A DNA stretch of 64,000 nucleotides, from the NCBI GenBank assembly GCA_040754315.1, contig JBFMCS010000014.1, positions 62,001-126,000 of the forward strand, read 5' to 3'. The notes beneath the pieces were generated by a model. It was not told where the DNA came from and ran no database searches. It worked only from the letters and a program-made list of their open reading frames with translations. Origin of the DNA: Bacillota bacterium. GTDB lineage: Bacteria > Bacillota > Sulfobacillia > DUSP01 > JBFMCS01. The translations under genes were made by a program, and so were the position numbers. Below are positions 41,411-52,810 of this stretch, piece by piece. Each line of letters opens with the position of its first letter. Positions within the stretch are counted from its first letter, which is position 1.

Positions 41411-42796
41411 TCACGCAGCGAGATCCTCAACATCGGTCTCATCAGGCGGGAAATCCATGATGATCCAGTACTTCATCAGCAAGTAGTACGCAATGGCCGC
41501 TGACGGGGTTCCAATATACCACGACAATTCGATGTCTATTAGCGCCATGAGAAAGCCTACGACCAGGGCGATTATGGCCGCAGGGTTGAAGCCCTTTACG
41601 TACGTGAATGGACCGCCCTTATCATAGAGGGTTGGAAGGTTCAGTCTTCCTTTGCGGATGAGCCAGTAGTCCACAACCATTATGCCGAATATGGGCCCAA
41701 GGAAGACCGAGTATATCTGCATGTAAAGAAAGAAACCTTCCGCTGTGACAATGTACCAGGGGAAGGTCAGAAGAACGAGGCCTCCCGCCACGAGGCATGA
41801 CACTGGCCACTTCCAACCGAAAACTTCCATGAACGCATTGGCCGGGGGCACTACGTTCAACATTAGGTTCGTGGTGAACTGAGCAGCGACTATGAAGAAT
41901 AGGGAAATAACCAGAACCGATGTGGTTGGCATGTACATCACAAGAACATCGATGGGGTTCCATTCCCCTGTGGCTCCAGCCGCTATAAGGCCGATCCCCG
42001 CCATGAAAATGGTGGCTGGCAGGATTCCAAGGAGGTGAGCCCAAAAGAGTCCTTTAGGCCTGATTCTCCGGTCGACGTGCCGGGTGTAGTCGCCTATATT
42101 AAGCATGAGCGTTGTGTATATAGCGATGAACGCCATGACACCGACCCAGAAGGGGCGCCCCCAGGTACCAGGGATCCGGATTACCCGCTCCTCCAGCTGC
42201 AGGCCAAATTGTCCCACGATCTGGCTCGCCATCCATACGAAGGCGAAGATCAAGAAGATGGCCCCAATTACCTCCACCCACTTGATGGATTGGAAGCCCG
42301 CCATCGAAAGAACTATCTGGAATATGAGAAACAGTGCGAAAACCAACACGATATTCTCGAACCCCACCAGCGCCTTCAAAATGCCGTTGAGCGCCAGTGC
42401 ACCTATCCATGTCTGTATGCCGTACCAGAAGATCGCAGGCGTCGCCCTGATCAGGGCTGGGATCTTGCAACCCGAATAGCCAAAGGAGGCTCTCAGCTGG
42501 ACTGCCATGGGAATCCCGTACTTGTGCCCTGGCATGCCGTTCAGCGTATACATGGCAGCGACCACTATCATGGAAACCACCATTGCCACAAATGCCTGTG
42601 TCAGGTTAAGACGTCCTACCGGCGGAATCAAACTGGCTCCCAGCATGAAGTACCCGATGAACACACAGCCCGCAAGCCACATGAGAATGTACTCCCAGTA
42701 GTTGACCTGGCGAGCCTCCGCCGGGATCGGGTTCAGTGTGTCTGAAAGTCTTGTGATCAACTCGCTCTTGGTCTCGGTCGCCTTTGCTGCCATCAT
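41411..42796 (-). CDS. NCS1-family nucleobase/hydantoin:cation symporter
   Basis: Integral membrane transporter of 461 residues with about twelve hydrophobic segments. The family pattern is present: NPIPAEARQVNYWEYILMWL at the N-terminus, LNGMPGHKYGIPMAVQLRAS FGYSG, and the ligand-site helix around ATPAIFWYGIQTWIGALALN and NIGDYTRH. NCS1 members carry cytosine, uracil, allantoin or 5-substituted hydantoins. ATG follows AAAGGAGGAATCA. It is the last gene of the hydantoinase operon, so hydantoin or a dihydropyrimidine is the best guess. Confidence 0.9.
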   Translation of the reverse strand: MMAAKATETKSELITRLSDTLNPIPAEARQVNYWEYILMWLAGCVFIGYFMLGASLIPPVGRLNLTQAFVAMVVSMIVVAAMYTLNGMPGHKYGIPMAVQLRASFGYSGCKIPALIRATPAIFWYGIQTWIGALALNGILKALVGFENIVLVFALFLIFQIVLSMAGFQSIKWVEVIGAIFLIFAFVWMASQIVGQFGLQLEERVIRIPGTWGRPFWVGVMAFIAIYTTLMLNIGDYTRHVDRRIRPKGLFWAHLLGILPATIFMAGIGLIAAGATGEWNPIDVLVMYMPTTSVLVISLFFIVAAQFTTNLMLNVVPPANAFMEVFGWKWPVSCLVAGGLVLLTFPWYIVTAEGFFLYMQIYSVFLGPIFGIMVVDYWLIRKGRLNLPTLYDKGGPFTYVKGFNPAAIIALVVGFLMALIDIELSWYIGTPSAAIAYYLLMKYWIIMDFPPDETDVEDLAA

Positions 42797-42827
42797 TGAT
42801 TCCTCCTTTCAAGTAAGGGTCAGAGCC

Positions 42828-44063
42828 TCAGGCGCATTCGCACAGTCTTAAAAGCACCTCAGAGAAAACGTCTATGCCCTGGTAAATATGCTCGTAGGAT
42901 GTATTTTCCTCTGGGACGTGGCTGCGGCCCACAATGCTTGGCACGAATACCATAGAGGTTTCTACAAGCTGCGCCATGATCGCAGCATCGTGAACGGCCC
43001 CGCTTGGCATCCACATGTGCGGGAGTCCTTTCTCCAGCGCCACCTTCTCGGTCAGCTGCCCGATTCTGGAAGATAAGAGTACAGGTTCGGTCCGGGGTTT
43101 CAGCGACACTGTAGTATCTAACCCTCGCTCCTGGCCTATCTGCCTGCATGTGGCATCAACCGCAGAGGCAGCCTCTTGAAGCCAGGAAGCTTCCGTATCC
43201 CGGACATCTACAGTGAAGTGGCAGTATCCAGGGATTACATTGCTGATGTTAGGTTCGCACTGGATTTTGCCCACGGTACAGACAGTGCGCGGCCCTGATC
43301 GGTTGAGGGCGATACCCTCTATACTGGTGATCATGGACGCTGTGCCTGCTAGGGCGTCCTTGCGACGCTTCATTGGAGTGGCTCCCGCATGGTTTGGGAT
43401 TCCCCGTACCTCCACACTCATCTGCTGTATGCCAGCGACCGCCTCAACAATGCCGATGATCTTGCCTTCCTGCTCGAGAACCACACTCTGCTCTATGTGG
43501 ATTTCAAGCATGCACTTGATGCTGTTCCGGTCAAATACCTGGCTGTCGCGTGGACGGAGGCTGGCATGAGCGAGTGCCTCAAGGTAGCCTACAGAGTCCG
43601 AGTCCTTAAGGGCAAAAACCACCTCCCTGTCTAGAAGGCCGGCCAGGGCCCGGCTTCCAACGAGCACCTGGCCGAACCTGGCGCCTTCTTCCTCGGCGAA
43701 TACCGTCACGAGGTACGAGTGGTTGGGCCTCAAGCCTTCCTCGCGGATCCGGCGAGCTGTCTCCAGGGCGGCCACCACACCAACCACACCATCGAATTGC
43801 CCTCCGCAGGGAACGGTGTCCAGGTGAGAACCCGCCATGACAGCGGGCAGTGACGGGTCACTTCCCTCAAGCCGTGCAAACAGATTACCGAAACCATCAC
43901 ACCACACTGACAGGTCGGCCTTGTGCATCTCTTGTATCAGGTACTGCCTCGCTTTCTCATATTCCGGGGTAAATGTGAGGCGAGTAACCCCTTGACTGGG
44001 CGTCGCATTGAACGAGTTTATCTGAGATATGTCACGTACAATGCGGTCATAGTCTACGGGCAT
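42828..44063 (-). CDS. M20-family N-carbamoyl-L-amino acid hydrolase / beta-ureidopropionase-type amidohydrolase
   Basis: Dinuclear-metal amidohydrolase of 411 residues, which hydrolyses N-carbamoyl amino acids (or allantoate) to amino acid, CO2 and ammonia. Metal-site motifs: GSHLDTVPCGGQFDGVVG near 80, FAEEEGARFG near 125, a histidine in LEIHIEQSVVLE near 190 and MPSGAVHDA near 375. ATG 44063 is chosen, eight bases after AGGAGG; a GTG two codons upstream lies within that site. Partner of the hydantoinase gene upstream: hydantoinase opens the ring and this enzyme removes the carbamoyl group. Confidence 0.9.
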   Translation of the reverse strand: MPVDYDRIVRDISQINSFNATPSQGVTRLTFTPEYEKARQYLIQEMHKADLSVWCDGFGNLFARLEGSDPSLPAVMAGSHLDTVPCGGQFDGVVGVVAALETARRIREEGLRPNHSYLVTVFAEEEGARFGQVLVGSRALAGLLDREVVFALKDSDSVGYLEALAHASLRPRDSQVFDRNSIKCMLEIHIEQSVVLEQEGKIIGIVEAVAGIQQMSVEVRGIPNHAGATPMKRRKDALAGTASMITSIEGIALNRSGPRTVCTVGKIQCEPNISNVIPGYCHFTVDVRDTEASWLQEAASAVDATCRQIGQERGLDTTVSLKPRTEPVLLSSRIGQLTEKVALEKGLPHMWMPSGAVHDAAIMAQLVETSMVFVPSIVGRSHVPEENTSYEHIYQGIDVFSEVLLRLCECA

Positions 44064-44102
44064 AAGCACAACCTCCTCCCATATCTATGCCCCGTTGGCG
44101 AG

Positions 44103-45515
44103 TTAGCGGCAGTGTGAGCCCTCTATTTTCCCATAGGCCGCTCCAAATGGCTCTCCCTTGAGGGGTTTCCCTTGTCCGGGCTCTCCAACGAATTTGCCAT
44201 CATCCACGGAAAGCCGGCCGCGAAGGAATACCTTTTCCGCCCGTCCTTTTTGCTTCATGCCCTCGTAGGTGCAGTAGTCCCCTCCCTCGAGGCTTGTTTC
44301 AATACTCATCACGCCTTCCCACTTCGGGTCAAGGATTACCAGGTCGGCGTCAGAGCCTACAGCGATGTCCCCCTTTTGAGGGAACAGCCCGTTGAACTTG
44401 GCAGGTGCGGTGGAGTAGAGGTCCACAAGCTTCTGGCGAGTGATCCTCCCGGCCTCAACCCCATAAGTCCAGAGCACTGCAAGGCGGTACTGGACACCCG
44501 GCGCGCCGTTGGGGATCTTGGTGAAGTTCTCCTTCCCCATATGTTTTTGTTCTTTCCAGTCAAAACCGCAATGATCGGACCCGATCACTTGCAGCCAGCC
44601 CCGGTCGAGGGCTTGCCATAGCGCCTCGTGATGCTCAGGCGAGCGCAGAGCGGGAGAGCAAACATATTTCGCACCTTCGAAATCAGGTCTCGCCAGGTTG
44701 TCGACACTCAGTGTGAGATAGTGTGGACAGGTCTCCCCGTAAGCCCGGATCCCCCGGATATATGCATCCCTTATCGCCTCCATTGCCTCCCGGCAGGTGA
44801 CGTGTACCACAAAAATGGGCGCTTCGGCCATCTTAGCTATCGCCATTGCGCGGGCCGTAGCTTCAGTCTCTACTGCGGGAGGCCGTGACACCGCATGGTA
44901 CTTCGGCTCTAACTGGCCCGCGGCAACACACTGTTTTTGGAGGACATCTATGACATCCCCGTTCTCCGCGTGGACCATGATGGTTAGGCCAGCGTTCTTA
45001 GATGCCTGGAGGGCCCTGAAAAGGGTCGCATCGTCCACCATAAACGGTGTTCCCTTGTACGCCATAAATAGCTTCAGGGTGGGTACGCCGTCTTCGGGTA
45101 GCCTGGGTATTTCTTCAAAGAGGGTCTCGTTAACATCCATGACCATGCCGTGGAAAGCGAAATCCACTACTGCCACGCCTTCGGCCTTTTCTTCGGAGTG
45201 CTTGCGGATCGCATCTCTGATGCTCATTCCGGCAGGCTGAGGAGCAAAATCCACAACTGTAGTGGTGCCTCCGACTATGGCTGCGGTGGTTGTCTCAAAT
45301 CCACGAGTCCAGGTACCGCCAAAGGGCAGGCCAAAATGGCTGTGCTGGTCAATACCGCCCGGCAGAATGTAGCGGTCACTGGCATCAATGATCTCCTCGG
45401 CACGCCCCTCCAGGCTTTTTCCAATTGCAGCAATCTTTTCGCCTTCAATAAGTATGTCTGCTTTTTGCTCTCCCACGCTCGTTACGACAGTTCCGTTCTT
45501 GATGAGCAGGCTCAC
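44103..45515 (-). CDS. hydA: Dihydropyrimidinase/hydantoinase
   Basis: Cyclic amidohydrolase of 470 residues that opens dihydropyrimidine or 5-substituted hydantoin rings. The metal ligands are readable: GGIDQHSHFG (two His), LKLFMAYKG (the lysine that is carboxylated), IMVHAENGD, IFVVHVTC and GSDHCGF (Asp). The length agrees with bacterial D-hydantoinases. Start uncertain: GTG 45515 gives the usual VSLLIKNGTVV opening with AAGGAG 12 bases upstream; the open frame continues 20 codons further. First gene of the operon with the carbamoyl hydrolase and NCS1 permease, behind a sigma-54-type promoter. Confidence 0.92.
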   Translation of the reverse strand: MSLLIKNGTVVTSVGEQKADILIEGEKIAAIGKSLEGRAEEIIDASDRYILPGGIDQHSHFGLPFGGTWTRGFETTTAAIVGGTTTVVDFAPQPAGMSIRDAIRKHSEEKAEGVAVVDFAFHGMVMDVNETLFEEIPRLPEDGVPTLKLFMAYKGTPFMVDDATLFRALQASKNAGLTIMVHAENGDVIDVLQKQCVAAGQLEPKYHAVSRPPAVETEATARAMAIAKMAEAPIFVVHVTCREAMEAIRDAYIRGIRAYGETCPHYLTLSVDNLARPDFEGAKYVCSPALRSPEHHEALWQALDRGWLQVIGSDHCGFDWKEQKHMGKENFTKIPNGAPGVQYRLAVLWTYGVEAGRITRQKLVDLYSTAPAKFNGLFPQKGDIAVGSDADLVILDPKWEGVMSIETSLEGGDYCTYEGMKQKGRAEKVFLRGRLSVDDGKFVGEPGQGKPLKGEPFGAAYGKIEGSHCR

Positions 45516-45668
45516 TGTCTGTGCACACTCCTTCCAGATGGATTCTAGTTTCCGGCTAGAAGCGCTCAAATGCACGATCCTTCCTTTACGTCACCTCCAC
45601 TGGCTGTAAAGATCTTGACCTGTGCTGGATCAAGTCCTGGCCTTACGTCGTTTCTCTTCATGAAAATC

Positions 45669-45684
45669 TGCAAGAAACATACCA
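45669..45684 (-). promoter_or_regulatory. Sigma-54-type promoter for the hydantoinase operon
   Basis: Minus-strand sequence TGGTATGTTTCTTGCA fits the -24/-12 consensus TGGCACG-N4-TTGCA, with the GG and GC dinucleotides at the correct 10-bp spacing. It lies ~150 bases upstream of the hydA start. The adjoining gene encodes a sigma-54 activator, which supports the call. Confidence 0.75.
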
Positions 45685-45691
45685 GGAAAGG

Positions 45692-45725
45692 AACAACCGC
45701 AGGCAGTCTCTGGCCTGCGGTTGTT
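45692..45725 (-). terminator. Terminator downstream of the sigma-54 activator gene
   Basis: A perfect 13-bp stem (AACAACCGCAGGC and complement) with an 8-nt loop. On the minus strand it is followed by a pyrimidine-rich TTCCTTTCC. It separates the activator gene from the sigma-54 promoter that immediately follows. Confidence 0.7.
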
Positions 45726-45806
45726 TAGAAGAGCATGCACCGAGGGCGATGCTGCCAGGCATCGCATATGGCTACAAGGCATCACCCGGTAGAATGAGGG
45801 CGCGTT

Positions 45807-47570
45807 CTAGGGTGACATGCCGTAACGTCGGAGCTTTCGTACCACGGTGGACTGGTTAATTCCCAGCAAAGCGCTTGCGGACCTCGTGGAATGCCCCGCC
45901 TCCATCGCTTTTTTCAGGAGCTGTCTTTCCACAATCTCAATAGCCTCCCTTAAAGGGACCACCTGTTTTACACTAATAGCAGGTGTATCGGAGTCACCGT
46001 GCAGCATCTGGTTGACTTGAGAGGCTGTTACAAGGTTGGTGTCAGACATCACAACCAGCCGTTCGACCAGGTTCTCGAGCTCCCGGATATTGCCCGGCCA
46101 CTGGTGTGCTTTTAGCAGCTTTCGCGCGTCTTCGGACAGCGTGACGGAACGGTTAAGGCGGCTGTTGAAGCGCTCCAGGAAGGTTCGCACTAGTCCCGGC
46201 ATCTCATCAAGCCTCTCCCTCAATGGCGGGATATCAAGGCGGAGAACGTTAAGCCTGTAAAAGAGGTCTTTCCGGAAGGCGTTCTCCTCAACGAGTCTTC
46301 TGAGATCCTGGTTGGTGGATGCAATTATCCTCACATTTGCTTTCAACGGCAGTCTACCGCCTACCGGGATGAACTCTCTGTCTTGCAGGATGTGGAGCAA
46401 CTTGACCTGCACAAAAGGAGGTATCTCGGCAATCTCGTCAAGAAGAAGCGTACCCCCTTCCGCCCTTTGAATGAGCCCTTCTTTCCGAACTGAGGCTCCT
46501 GTAAACGCCCCTCTTTCGTACCCGAAGAGCTCTGATTCAAAGAGGGTCTCCGGGATCGCCGCGCAGTTTATCTTGATAAAAGGCGCCCTGGCCCTTGTAC
46601 TCTTTTGGTGGATTTCCCGTGCTGCTACTTCCTTGCCCGTGCCGGATTCGCCGGTAATCAGAACCGTCGAATCCACAGCGGCCGCTCTGTCAATTGCCTT
46701 CTGCCACGATGCCTTTCCAAGGCAACTGGGGAGGTGCTGCCTTTCGAACGCTTCAAACCTGTAGTTATCCAGCAGCACCTGAGCCTCCGCGATCCTGCGC
46801 CGGAGCTGCTCAGGACTGCTGATGTCCCTCGAGAAGTTCACAACCCGGCTGATACGCCCTGCCGCATCCCAGACTGGAATTCCGGTGACAACCAGGAGAT
46901 GATTGCTCTTAGTTCTCTGGACCAGTGTTCTGGGTGAGCCCGTGTCAAGTACGGCCAGTGTTACCGACCTGCTGAGCACGCGGTTATCTACGAGATCTTT
47001 CACATTCCGCCCAATGAAATCTTGCTTAGGAACACCGAAGAGTTCCTCCATCCTTGATGTGGCTCGCACTCCTGTTCCGTGCCCGTCTGTCACCGTGACC
47101 AGATCATAGGACAGGGCGAGTATCTCTTCCATTGCCTCGCACATACCTTCCGCAAAAGATAGCGGTGTAGTCTTGCTGGCGCCGAGCACCTCGATAATGG
47201 CACAGGTCTCGCGCTTACCTTCCGCGAAGGTGATTCTGAGCCGATGACCGCGGACTGTGGTATAAAAACAGCCTTTCCCAGGGCGCTCGAGCGAGCCCTG
47301 GCGGCTAAAATCGGGGAAGAGGCTGTGAAGGGTCTCGCCCAGGGGCGCCCGCCCTGTTTCATGAAGCAGGGCTTTGGCCGCAGGATTAGCCTGAGTAATG
47401 GTATTTCCGGAATCTACAAATATCGCGGGAAATGTGGGATGATTCCATACGACCTTTATCAAGTCCATGATGACCATAGAGCTGACAGGCGAAAGACTCG
47501 TTATGGATGCCGTTATCGCGGCATAAATCTGCCGGACAGGGTCTATATCCGGTATTACCATTTCGATCAC
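45807..47570 (-). CDS. Sigma-54-dependent transcriptional activator with PAS domains
   Basis: Bacterial enhancer-binding protein of 587 residues. The N-terminal ~270 residues include two PAS-like segments ([19 protein letters not shown] near 50; [20 protein letters not shown] with [13 protein letters not shown] near 155-185). The AAA+ domain has Walker A GESGTGKE, the sigma-54-contact loop GAFTGA, Walker [12 protein letters not shown] and the R-finger region. A C-terminal Fis/TyrR-type helix-turn-helix reads [23 protein letters not shown] start after GGAGGAAGAG. It probably activates the hydantoinase operon in response to a small molecule sensed by PAS. Confidence 0.93.
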   Translation of the reverse strand: MIEMVIPDIDPVRQIYAAITASITSLSPVSSMVIMDLIKVVWNHPTFPAIFVDSGNTITQANPAAKALLHETGRAPLGETLHSLFPDFSRQGSLERPGKGCFYTTVRGHRLRITFAEGKRETCAIIEVLGASKTTPLSFAEGMCEAMEEILALSYDLVTVTDGHGTGVRATSRMEELFGVPKQDFIGRNVKDLVDNRVLSRSVTLAVLDTGSPRTLVQRTKSNHLLVVTGIPVWDAAGRISRVVNFSRDISSPEQLRRRIAEAQVLLDNYRFEAFERQHLPSCLGKASWQKAIDRAAAVDSTVLITGESGTGKEVAAREIHQKSTRARAPFIKINCAAIPETLFESELFGYERGAFTGASVRKEGLIQRAEGGTLLLDEIAEIPPFVQVKLLHILQDREFIPVGGRLPLKANVRIIASTNQDLRRLVEENAFRKDLFYRLNVLRLDIPPLRERLDEMPGLVRTFLERFNSRLNRSVTLSEDARKLLKAHQWPGNIRELENLVERLVVMSDTNLVTASQVNQMLHGDSDTPAISVKQVVPLREAIEIVERQLLKKAMEAGHSTRSASALLGINQSTVVRKLRRYGMSP

Positions 47571-47620
47571 TCTCTTCCTCCAGAGTACCCTTGCCTCGAA
47601 CGTGGCAAGCGTGCTAGGCG

Positions 47621-47806
47621 GTGGGAAAAGGAAGAAAGCATCAGGCTAGCTACGTATACTTCTACGAGTACTATGAAACCGAAGCCTTAATCTGGCTTGC
47701 CTGTATTGACGCAGGGGGTCTTGACAGGTTCGATTCCGCCATCTACAGGGACCGGCACGAGAAGATGAGAGGGAGCGTGCTTCGCTTGTGTAAGACGGCA
47801 AAGTGA
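47621..47806 (+). CDS. Small tyrosine-rich open frame, hypothetical
   Basis: A 61-codon frame starting at GTG, with AGGCGG directly upstream. Composition is protein-like ([20 protein letters not shown], then a basic [19 protein letters not shown] end), unlike the shadow frames elsewhere, but I recognise no family. It is divergent from the sigma-54 activator gene in an otherwise gene-free 415-base gap up to tRNA-Thr. It may be a remnant of a larger gene. Confidence 0.3.
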   Translation: MGKGRKHQASYVYFYEYYETEALIWLACIDAGGLDRFDSAIYRDRHEKMRGSVLRLCKTAK

Positions 47807-47985
47807 CGCCGGGCTGGACTACCGAAAGAGCCATGTCGATTTCCACACCTCTAGCCCACGGAGTGGAAACTCACTCGGTCCCCATTCTTACCGCATCGGC
47901 AGGTGGTATCAATAGTATCACTGGACGATTGTCACATTTGAGTGGGTCGCACGATGGAGGCCCCTTCCTGATTTGGGGCTTATTT

Positions 47986-48060
47986 TGGAGCCGATGAAGG
48001 GATTTGAACCCTTGGCCTGCTGATTACGAATCAGCTGCTCTGCCACTGAGCTACATCGGC
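47986..48060 (-). tRNA. tRNA-Thr (anticodon CGT)
   Basis: Minus-strand cloverleaf: acceptor GCCGATG paired with CATCGGC, D-arm GCTCAGTGGCAGAGC, anticodon stem CTGAT/ATCAG with loop TTCGTAA (anticodon CGT), T-arm with GGTTCAAATCC, encoded CCA end. 75 bases. Confidence 0.96.
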
Positions 48061-48070
48061 CCATATGTGC

Positions 48071-48090
48071 AAAAGGCGTCCGCAGACGCC
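48071..48090 (-). terminator. Short hairpin with T-run between the two tRNA genes
   Basis: On the minus strand GGCGTC-TGCG-GACGCC followed by TTTT. It follows tRNA-Gly and precedes tRNA-Thr, so it should end or attenuate the tRNA-Gly transcript. Confidence 0.6.
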
Positions 48091-48103
48091 GGTTTAGTAA
48101 ATA

Positions 48104-48178
48104 TGGAGCGAGAGACGGGATTCGAACCCGCGACCCTCGGCTTGGGAAGCCGATATTCTACCGCTGAACTACTCTCGC
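48104..48178 (-). tRNA. tRNA-Gly (anticodon CCC)
   Basis: Minus-strand cloverleaf: acceptor GCGAGAG paired with CTCTCGC, D-arm GTTCAGCGGTAGAAT, anticodon stem TCGGC/GCCGA with loop TTCCCAA (anticodon CCC), T-arm GGTTCGAATCC, encoded CCA end. 75 bases. Confidence 0.96.
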
Positions 48179-48330
48179 TCGTGCCATTATTCTAACCCGT
48201 TCTGCAGGGGAATGCAAGAGCAACCCCAAAAACGGGGAGCATCCTCACACACTGCTTCCTCTTGTGGGCAGCCCTTGTTGTGCGCTTGCCCATCTGCTAA
48301 ACTTCTCTTACAGGAAGGAGCTGGGCGAGC

Positions 48331-51442
<3,112 letters not shown>

Positions 51443-51466
51443 TTCAGAATGGTCCCCCTGTCGATG

Positions 51467-52810
51467 TCAGCCGCCGTCGGGCCTACGCCTTTCCAGGTCC
51501 ATGAACCGGCCGCTCTCTTTGAGAAACACAAGCTCCACCGTCTCCGTGGGACCGTTCCTTTGTTTAGCCACGATGATTTCCGCAACGTTTCCCTTGTCGC
51601 TGTCTCTGTTGTAGTATGAGTCCCGGTAGATAAAGGCAACCACATCGGCATCCTGTTCAATAGCCCCAGACTCCCTGAGGTCAGAAAGGAGGGGCCGCTT
51701 GTCATTCCTGGCTTCAACCGCCCTGGAGAGCTGGGACGCCGCCACCACAGGTACTCTCAGCTCTCGTGCCATTGACTTAAGTGACCTTGATATCTCGGAG
51801 ATCTCCTGCTGCCTGCTCTCCGATCTGCCCCGCACATGCATGAGCTGGAGATAGTCCACGACTACCAGCCCGAGGTTGCATTCCGCCTTGAGCCGGCGAG
51901 ACTTGGCCCGCACCTCCATCACCGATTGGGCAGGGGTATCATCTATGAATATGGGGGCTTCGCTCAACTGCCCCAAGGCGGTGGACAACTTGGGCCAGTC
52001 GGAATCAGCCAGGAAGCCCGTGCGCAGGCGATGGCCATCTACCCCAGCCTCCAGGCATAGAAGCCGTTGAACCAACTGCTCCTTAGCCATTTCCAGGCTG
52101 AAGAGGGCCACAGCAATCTTGTGGTGCACTGCAGCGTTTCTAGCCATATTCAGGCAGAACATGGTCTTGCCCATGGAGGGCCTCGCCGCAATGACTATGA
52201 GGTCGGAGGGCTGGAGCCCGGAGGTTAGGCGGTCAAAGTCTAAAAAACCGGTAGGCACCCCAGTTACCCCGCCCTTGTGGGCGTAGAGATACTCTATGCG
52301 CTCAAAGGTTTCTTCCAAGATGTCCCTGATGCTCACGTACCCCTGGTACTCCCTGCGCTGTGACACCTGGAATATGAGCTGCTCGGCCTCGTCTAGGATG
52401 ACCTCGACTTCTTCCTTGCCAGCGTACCCCTTGGCGACGATCTCCGTTGCGGCCCTTATGAGGTTGCGCAAGACCGCCTTTTCTTCCACTATCCGCGCGT
52501 AGTACTCCACATTGGCCGCGGTAGGTACAATCGTTGTAAGGCTTGTGATATAGGACAGCCCGCCACTAGGCTCCAGCAAGCCAACCTGCCTCAGCCGGTC
52601 GCTTACCGTCACCAGGTCAACGGCCTCTCCCTTTTCGTTAAGGTAGAGAATGGCCTCGAAGACGTAGCGGTGTGCCTCCCGGTAGAAGTCGTCTGGCCTG
52701 AGGAGCTCCATAGCCCTGAGTATGGCATCGTCCTCAATGAGCATGGAACCCAGTACAGACTGCTCGGCTTCAAGATTCTGTGGGGGCATCCTTTCCAGCG
52801 TAGCCGCCAT
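51467..52810 (-). CDS. dnaB: Replicative DNA helicase DnaB
   Basis: Hexameric 5'-3' helicase of the replication fork, 447 residues. N-terminal primase-interacting domain opens MPPQNLEAEQSVLGSMLI; the RecA-like domain has Walker A ARPSMGKT, VALFSLEM, Walker B LVVVDYLQLM and the C-terminal FIYRDSYYN. No intein is present. ATG directly follows the lonC stop, after AAGGTGA. Order lonC-dnaB after rplI is standard for Clostridia. Confidence 0.97.
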   Translation of the reverse strand: MAATLERMPPQNLEAEQSVLGSMLIEDDAILRAMELLRPDDFYREAHRYVFEAILYLNEKGEAVDLVTVSDRLRQVGLLEPSGGLSYITSLTTIVPTAANVEYYARIVEEKAVLRNLIRAATEIVAKGYAGKEEVEVILDEAEQLIFQVSQRREYQGYVSIRDILEETFERIEYLYAHKGGVTGVPTGFLDFDRLTSGLQPSDLIVIAARPSMGKTMFCLNMARNAAVHHKIAVALFSLEMAKEQLVQRLLCLEAGVDGHRLRTGFLADSDWPKLSTALGQLSEAPIFIDDTPAQSVMEVRAKSRRLKAECNLGLVVVDYLQLMHVRGRSESRQQEISEISRSLKSMARELRVPVVAASQLSRAVEARNDKRPLLSDLRESGAIEQDADVVAFIYRDSYYNRDSDKGNVAEIIVAKQRNGPTETVELVFLKESGRFMDLERRRPDGG

